DNA of 64,000 nucleotides from Pseudaeromonas paramecii (GTDB taxonomy: Bacteria > Pseudomonadota > Gammaproteobacteria > Enterobacterales > Aeromonadaceae): positions 1-64,000 of the forward strand of contig NZ_BAABFC010000003.1 in the NCBI RefSeq assembly GCF_039540575.1, read 5' to 3'. Under the pieces are notes generated by a model, which was given only the letters and a program-made list of their open reading frames with translations, searched no databases and was not told the origin of the DNA. Numbering within the stretch: position 1 is the first letter of the stretch; every line of letters begins with the position of its first letter. Of the stretch, positions 60,190-64,000 are shown piece by piece. The position numbers and the translations under genes were made by a program.

Positions 60190-61905
60190 ATGATCAGCGT
60201 CGATTCCCTGCTGCACCAGTACCTGCCGGCGCAATCTCACTGGCAGTGGCTGCGGGCCCTGCTGCGCCGCCTGCTGTACGAAAATGACTTCCAGCAATTT
60301 GGCCGGGACTATCCCCACCTCAAGGGGCTGGATTTCATCGAACAGGTGCTCACCTACTTCGACTTCGGCTGCGACGTGTCGGAGAGCGAGCTGGAACATA
60401 TCCCCAGCCAGGGCCCCCTGGTGCTGGTGGCCAATCACCCCATCGGCACCCTGGACGGCATGGCACTGCTCAAGGTGGTGGCCCGGGTGCGGCCGGATGT
60501 GAAGATCATGGCCAATCAGATGCTCAGCCACGTGGAGCCCATGACCTCCCTGCTGTTCCCGGTGGATGTGCTGGGCAGCGGCAGCAACCGCCAGCAGATC
60601 CTGGCGATGCAGGCGCACCTGGCGGCCGGCAAGGCACTGATCGTCTTCCCCGCCGGTGAGGTCTCCCGCCTGCGCCCCCATGGGGTACGGGATGGCCGCT
60701 GGCGCACCGGCTTCCTGCGCCTGGCAGACAAGGCCAAGGCCCCCATAGTGCCGCTGTTTATCCGGGGGCGGAACTCGCCGCTGTTTTATGTCAGCTCCAT
60801 GGTGTTCAAGCCCCTCTCCACCCTGCTGCTAATCCGCGAGATGTTCGCCCACCGCTGCGGCCGCATCCGCCTGCGTATCGGCCCCTGCATCCCCTACGGC
60901 GCCTGGCAGCAAGACGCGCTGCCGCTGCCCAAGCTGGCGGGGCGCTTCCGCCAGCACCTCTACCGGTTGGGCAAGGGCAAGCCAGGGCTATTCCGCACCG
61001 AGGCCCCCATCGCCCTGGCCGAAGACCGTCAGCGGCTCAAGCAGGCCCTGGCCGCGTGCGAGCGCCTGGGCCAGACCCATGACGGCAAGCAGATCCTGCT
61101 CTACCGCCGCCAGGGGGAGGCCCATGCCCCCATACTGCGGGAGCTGGGTCGGCTGCGGGAGATCGCCTTTCGCGCCGTGGGGGAAGGCAGCGGTCGCCGC
61201 CGGGACCTGGATCAGTACGATGATGACTATTTCCACCTGGTGCTCTGGGATCCCGAGGCGCTGGAGATCGCCGGTGCCTACCGCTTCATTCCCACGGCCG
61301 GACAACTGGCCGGCAAGGGGGTGGGCGGCCTCTACAGCCACAGCCTGTTCGACTTCACGCCGGCCATGACCCAGGTGTTGGCCCAGGGTATCGAGCTGGG
61401 GCGCAGCTTCATTCAACCCGCCTACTGGGGCCGTCGCAGCCTGGATTACCTGTGGCAGGGCATAGGTGCCTTCCTGGCCCGTCACCCGGAATACCGCTAC
61501 CTGTTCGGCCCTGTGTCGCTCTCCGCCAGCCTGCCGGAGCCGGCCCGCCAGCTGCTGCTGGCCTTCTACCGTCGCCACTTCCCGGCCCACAGGCCCATGG
61601 CCTACTCCCGCCGCCCCTGTCCGCCCTGCCCCGCCGCCCTGATGGCGCTGTTTAGCGGTGACTATCAGGCGGATCTGGCCCAGCTCAAGGCCCGGCTGGA
61701 GGAGATGGACTGCGCCATCCCCACCCTCTACAAGCAGTACTCCGAGCTGTGCCATCCAGGCGGGGTGCAATTCCTGGACTTTGGCGAGGATCCGGCCTTC
61801 GGCCACTGCATCGACGGCCTGGTGCTGGTGGACTTGGACGCCCTCAAGCCCAACAAGCAGCAGCGCTACATCGGCATGCACCTGAGCAAGCCGGCGGCCG
61901 CCTGA
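60190..61905 (+). CDS. olsF: OlsF-like bifunctional acyltransferase (ornithine lipid synthesis)
   Basis: 571-residue fusion of two acyltransferases. The N-terminal part is a PlsC-like O-acyltransferase with NHPIGTLDG (His83, Asp89) and VFPAGEVSR. The C-terminal part, from about 290, is an OlsB/GNAT-type N-acyltransferase: LRELGRLREIAFRAVGEGSG, DDYFHLVLWD and IAGAYRFIP. This N-to-C order matches OlsF of Serratia, which makes phosphorus-free ornithine lipids by acylating ornithine and then the lyso-lipid. GGAG at 60179 fixes the start at 60190 rather than 60157. Stop is adjacent to the end of the sutR-like gene on the other strand. A Pho-like array lies upstream. Confidence 0.85.
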   Translation: MISVDSLLHQYLPAQSHWQWLRALLRRLLYENDFQQFGRDYPHLKGLDFIEQVLTYFDFGCDVSESELEHIPSQGPLVLVANHPIGTLDGMALLKVVARVRPDVKIMANQMLSHVEPMTSLLFPVDVLGSGSNRQQILAMQAHLAAGKALIVFPAGEVSRLRPHGVRDGRWRTGFLRLADKAKAPIVPLFIRGRNSPLFYVSSMVFKPLSTLLLIREMFAHRCGRIRLRIGPCIPYGAWQQDALPLPKLAGRFRQHLYRLGKGKPGLFRTEAPIALAEDRQRLKQALAACERLGQTHDGKQILLYRRQGEAHAPILRELGRLREIAFRAVGEGSGRRRDLDQYDDDYFHLVLWDPEALEIAGAYRFIPTAGQLAGKGVGGLYSHSLFDFTPAMTQVLAQGIELGRSFIQPAYWGRRSLDYLWQGIGAFLARHPEYRYLFGPVSLSASLPEPARQLLLAFYRRHFPAHRPMAYSRRPCPPCPAALMALFSGDYQADLAQLKARLEEMDCAIPTLYKQYSELCHPGGVQFLDFGEDPAFGHCIDGLVLVDLDALKPNKQQRYIGMHLSKPAAA

Positions 61906-62460
61906 TTAGGCGCTGGGGTAGTGGATGAGGTTGTGAAAGCGCGCCGGCATGGCGCTCATGTTGCGGTAGCCGTGGGGCTGATCGGCGGCAAAGCGTAGCG
62001 CCGTGCCGGGCGCCACCGGCTGCCAGGCACCCGCCAGCCAGACCTCCACCCCGGCACTCAGGGGCAGTATGTCCTCCACCACCCCGGCCAGGTGCGGCAC
62101 CGAGCGGTACTCGCAGCCCACCGGCAACTCCACCAGCAGACACTCGCACCCCAGGGGACCGTCAAACGGCAGCAGGGTGGTGACCGCCACCCCCTCGCCC
62201 AGCCGCCGCACCTCGCCCGGCCCCGCCGGCTCGGGCAGATCCCCCAGCAGGCTGGAGAAGGAGCAGGCCAGCCCGGCGGCGATCTTCCACAGGGTGACGA
62301 CTGTGGGGCTGGACTCCCCCCGCTCTATCTGCCCCAGCATGGCCTTGCTGACCCCGCAGGCGGCCGAGAGCCGATCCAGACTCCAGCCCTGGGCGGTGCG
62401 CAGCTGGCGCAGGCGATCGCCGATGCGCTGATTGAGTTCGGGCAGGGCAGCTTCGCTCAT
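61906..62460 (-). CDS. sutR: XRE/cupin regulator, SutR (YdcN)-like
   Basis: 184-residue regulator with an N-terminal XRE helix-turn-helix (LSAACGVSKAMLGQIERGESSPTVVTLWKI) and a C-terminal cupin (about 110-180, VWLAGAWQPVAPGTALRF, QPHGYRN). E. coli SutR (YdcN) has the same domain order and is also divergent from a BenE-family gene (ydcO). AGGAGA precedes the ATG at 62460. Three upstream in-frame ATGs, one per 18-base repeat, could give forms up to 203 residues. It likely binds the palindromes at 62518 and 62554. Confidence 0.85.
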   Translation of the reverse strand: MSEAALPELNQRIGDRLRQLRTAQGWSLDRLSAACGVSKAMLGQIERGESSPTVVTLWKIAAGLACSFSSLLGDLPEPAGPGEVRRLGEGVAVTTLLPFDGPLGCECLLVELPVGCEYRSVPHLAGVVEDILPLSAGVEVWLAGAWQPVAPGTALRFAADQPHGYRNMSAMPARFHNLIHYPSA

Positions 62461-62469
62461 GGCGTCTCC

Positions 62470-62523
62470 TAAAAAACACATTGTGCGTAAAAAACACATT
62501 GCGCGTAAAAAACACATTGTGCG
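62470..62523. repeat. Three tandem 18-base repeats
   Basis: Units TAAAAAACACATTGTGCG (62470-62487), the same with one C change (62488-62505) and TAAAAAACACATTGTGCG again (62506-62523). Read on the minus strand each unit encodes MCFLRT or a near relative, in frame with the regulator gene. The third unit runs into the palindrome at 62518. Confidence 0.9.
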
Positions 62524-62535
62524 CTATAGCGCACA
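62518..62535. promoter_or_regulatory. Perfect 18-base palindromic operator candidate
   Basis: TGTGCGCTATAGCGCACA is a perfect inverted repeat between the divergent regulator and transporter genes. The likely ligand is the SutR-like protein, by position. Confidence 0.7.
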
Positions 62536-62553
62536 GTCGAGGTTTGCGCCTAT

Positions 62554-62571
62554 TATGCGCTATAACGCACA
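62554..62571. promoter_or_regulatory. Second operator candidate
   Basis: TATGCGCTATAACGCACA repeats the first palindrome with two changes. Its centre is 36 bases from the first, about 3.5 turns of DNA, and 24 bases ahead of the transporter ATG. Confidence 0.65.
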
Positions 62572-62595
62572 ACTGGCCCAAGCCCGGAGGCCGCC

Positions 62596-63816
62596 ATGTT
62601 TTCCCTGTTACGTTCCTTGCGCCTGCATCATGTCAGCAGCGGCCTGGTGGCCGTGCTGGTGGGCTACACCAGCTCCGCCGCCCTCATCTTCCAGGCCGCC
62701 CAGCAGGCGGGCGCCAGCCCGGCCCAGCTGGGCTCCTGGCTCGGCGCCCTGGGACTGGGCACCGGCCTCACCACCCTGGGGCTGTCGCTGCGCTACCGCA
62801 CCCCCATACTCACCGCCTGGTCCACCCCGGGGGCGGCCCTGCTCATCAGCAGCCTGGCGGGCCTCTCCCTGGCCGAGGCGGTGGGGGCCTTCATCGTCAG
62901 CTCCGCCCTCATCACCCTGGTGGGATTCAGCGGCCTGTTTGCCCGCCTGATGCATAGGCTGCCCCAGTCCCTGGCGGCGGCCATGCTGGGGGGGGTGCTG
63001 CTGGGCTTCTGTCTGGAGCTGTTCCGCGCCCTGCCCCAGGCCCCTTGGCTGGTGGGCAGCATGCTGCTGGGCTACTGGCTGCTCAAACCCCGCCTGCCAC
63101 GCTACGCCATCGGCCTGGTGCTGCTCATCGGTCTGGCGGTGGCCCTGGGCCAGGGGGATCTGGCCGGCGCCCAGCTGACGCTGGGCGGCCTGCACCTGGA
63201 ATGGGTCAGCCCGGCCTTCAGCTGGCACGCCTGCCTGGGGGTGGCCCTGCCGCTGTTTCTGGTGACCATGAGCTCGCAGAACCTGCCGGGGCTGGCCACC
63301 CTGCACGCCCACGGCTACCGGCCGCCGGTGTCGCCACTCATCGGCTGGACCGGGCTGGCGGGCCTGCTGCTGGCGCCCTTCGGCGGCTTCGCCCTCAACC
63401 TGGCGGCCATTACCGCCGCTTTGTGTATGGGCAAGGAGGCCGACCCCGAGCCGCACCGCCGCTATCTGGCCGCCTGCTGCGCCGGGGTCTTCTACCTGCT
63501 CACCGCCCTGCTGGGCAGCACTGTGGCCAGCCTGTTTGCCCTGCTGCCACGAGAGCTGATTGTGGCCATCGCCGGTCTGGCCCTGCTGGGCACGCTGGGG
63601 GGCAGCCTCAAGCAGGCGCTGGAGGTAGAATCCGAGCGTGAGGCAGCCCTCATCACCTTGCTGGTGACCGCCGCCGGGGTCAGTTTCTTTGGCATAGGCG
63701 CCCCCTTCTGGGGGCTGCTGGCCGGGGTGCTGACCGGCCTGTGCGCTCGTCGGGGCTGGCTGCCGTGGGGCCGCAAAGCGTTGCGGATGCCTGTGATGCC
63801 GAGCGCGGAATCCTGA
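62596..63816 (+). CDS. ydcO: BenE-family membrane transporter (YdcO-like)
   Basis: 406-residue permease with about twelve helices, of the benzoate/H+ symporter family. Starts MFSLLRSLRLHHVSSGLVAVLVGY and has TAWSTPGAALL, NLPGLATLHAHGY and the conserved second half FGGFALNLAAITAALCMG. In E. coli the paralogue YdcO pairs with SutR and is connected to sulfur use, so benzoate is not assured as substrate. The start follows CCCGGAGG. Confidence 0.88.
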   Translation: MFSLLRSLRLHHVSSGLVAVLVGYTSSAALIFQAAQQAGASPAQLGSWLGALGLGTGLTTLGLSLRYRTPILTAWSTPGAALLISSLAGLSLAEAVGAFIVSSALITLVGFSGLFARLMHRLPQSLAAAMLGGVLLGFCLELFRALPQAPWLVGSMLLGYWLLKPRLPRYAIGLVLLIGLAVALGQGDLAGAQLTLGGLHLEWVSPAFSWHACLGVALPLFLVTMSSQNLPGLATLHAHGYRPPVSPLIGWTGLAGLLLAPFGGFALNLAAITAALCMGKEADPEPHRRYLAACCAGVFYLLTALLGSTVASLFALLPRELIVAIAGLALLGTLGGSLKQALEVESEREAALITLLVTAAGVSFFGIGAPFWGLLAGVLTGLCARRGWLPWGRKALRMPVMPSAES

Positions 63817-63936
63817 TGAGAAAGAAACAATACTGACGACACGGGAGGCACCCACCACAGATTAAGAGCATCGGCACCACCTTGCGCCCAACCACACAAC
63901 GATAAAAACGAACAACGCAAGTGATAAGGTTTTGGC

Positions 63937-64000
63937 ATGGAACGATGGAAACACTACAAATGGCTGTTGACGTTGGGCACCGCCCTGCTGGGCATAGGCC
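63937..64000 (+). CDS. Start of a truncated gene at the right edge
   Basis: ATG at 63937 after AAGG (63926-63929) opens a frame MERWKHYKWLLTLGTALLGIG that continues past the window end. The sequence looks like a short basic start and a transmembrane or signal helix. Only 21 residues are seen, so no function can be given. The 120 bases before it show no clear promoter. Confidence 0.55.
   Translation, partial: MERWKHYKWLLTLGTALLGIG

Noticed and set aside
62470..62523. CRISPR-like repeat
   Set aside because: The three 18-base units are directly tandem with no spacers, so it is not a CRISPR array; none was seen elsewhere.
63492..63938. 148-codon minus-strand frame at the right edge
   Set aside because: Mostly antisense to the BenE-family gene, and its start abuts the truncated plus-strand gene.

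Overview
The window is an ordinary-looking stretch of chromosome from a GC-rich gammaproteobacterium. Several gene orders are those of Enterobacterales, Vibrionales and Aeromonadales: gmhB next to an rRNA promoter, radC-rpmB-rpmG-mutM-coaD, coaBC-dut-slmA, yicC/rph-pyrE, gmk-rpoZ-spoT-trmH, pldB-yigL, glpE-glpG and sutR-ydcO(benE-like). High GC, an OpsX/KdkA type of LPS core, livJHMGF and an OlsF-type ornithine-lipid enzyme make an aeromonad (Aeromonas, Oceanimonas, Zobellella group) the best guess. That assignment is inference; no rRNA sequence is inside the window. I saw no transposase, integrase, phage gene, tRNA or CRISPR array.

Layout. 0-5.3 kb: tandem rRNA-type promoters firing off the left edge, gmhB, tmcA, and an OmpR/EnvZ-like two-component pair. 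5.5-9.8 kb: a surface alpha-amylase lipoprotein, O-acetylhomoserine sulfhydrylase and a family-9 glycosyltransferase. 9.8-16.3 kb: housekeeping core (coaD, mutM, L33, L28, radC, coaBC, dut, slmA) and a small MscS channel. 16.4-20.1 kb: an extracytoplasmic nucleotidase block (5'-nucleotidase lipoprotein, unknown lipoprotein, secreted SurE-like protein). 20.2-24.2 kb: an undescribed-looking membrane pair (substrate-binding-like protein plus a two-helix membrane protein with a possible DNA-binding tail) and a 591-residue envelope protein. 24.3-27.5 kb: dehydrogenase-like protein, pyrE with its attenuator, rph, yicC. 27.5-37.1 kb: LPS inner-core locus (two transferases, kdkA, waaA, a polytopic membrane protein, waaF, a heptosyltransferase-like protein, a pyruvyl-transferase-like protein, hldD), mostly one minus-strand operon with 1-4 base overlaps. 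37.2-38.9 kb: TetR and LacI regulators. 39.3-44.3 kb: branched-chain amino acid ABC transporter. 44.3-51.6 kb: glpE-glpG, a PAP2 phosphatase, yidE, a formate/nitrite channel, a chemoreceptor with a nitrate/nitrite-type sensor, and a DUF134 regulator. 51.7-57.9 kb: a possible small RNA, gmk-rpoZ-spoT-trmH, pldB-yigL. 58.0-64.0 kb: two lipoproteins, an OlsF-like bifunctional acyltransferase behind a Pho-box-like array, a SutR-like regulator facing a BenE-family transporter across repeats and palindromes, and the start of a truncated gene.

How the parts work together. Two themes stand out beyond housekeeping. One is possible adaptation to phosphate shortage: exported nucleotidases and a phosphorus-free lipid synthase, with Pho-box-like sequences of uneven quality. 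The other is envelope building: heptose supply (gmhB, hldD), heptosyl and Kdo transfer (waaF, the family-9 enzymes, waaA), Kdo phosphorylation (kdkA) and possible outer-core decoration. The strongest candidates for new biology are the membrane pair at 20.2-22.3 kb, the nucleotidase block, the Pho-like array ahead of olsF, and the repeat/operator region at 62.5 kb.
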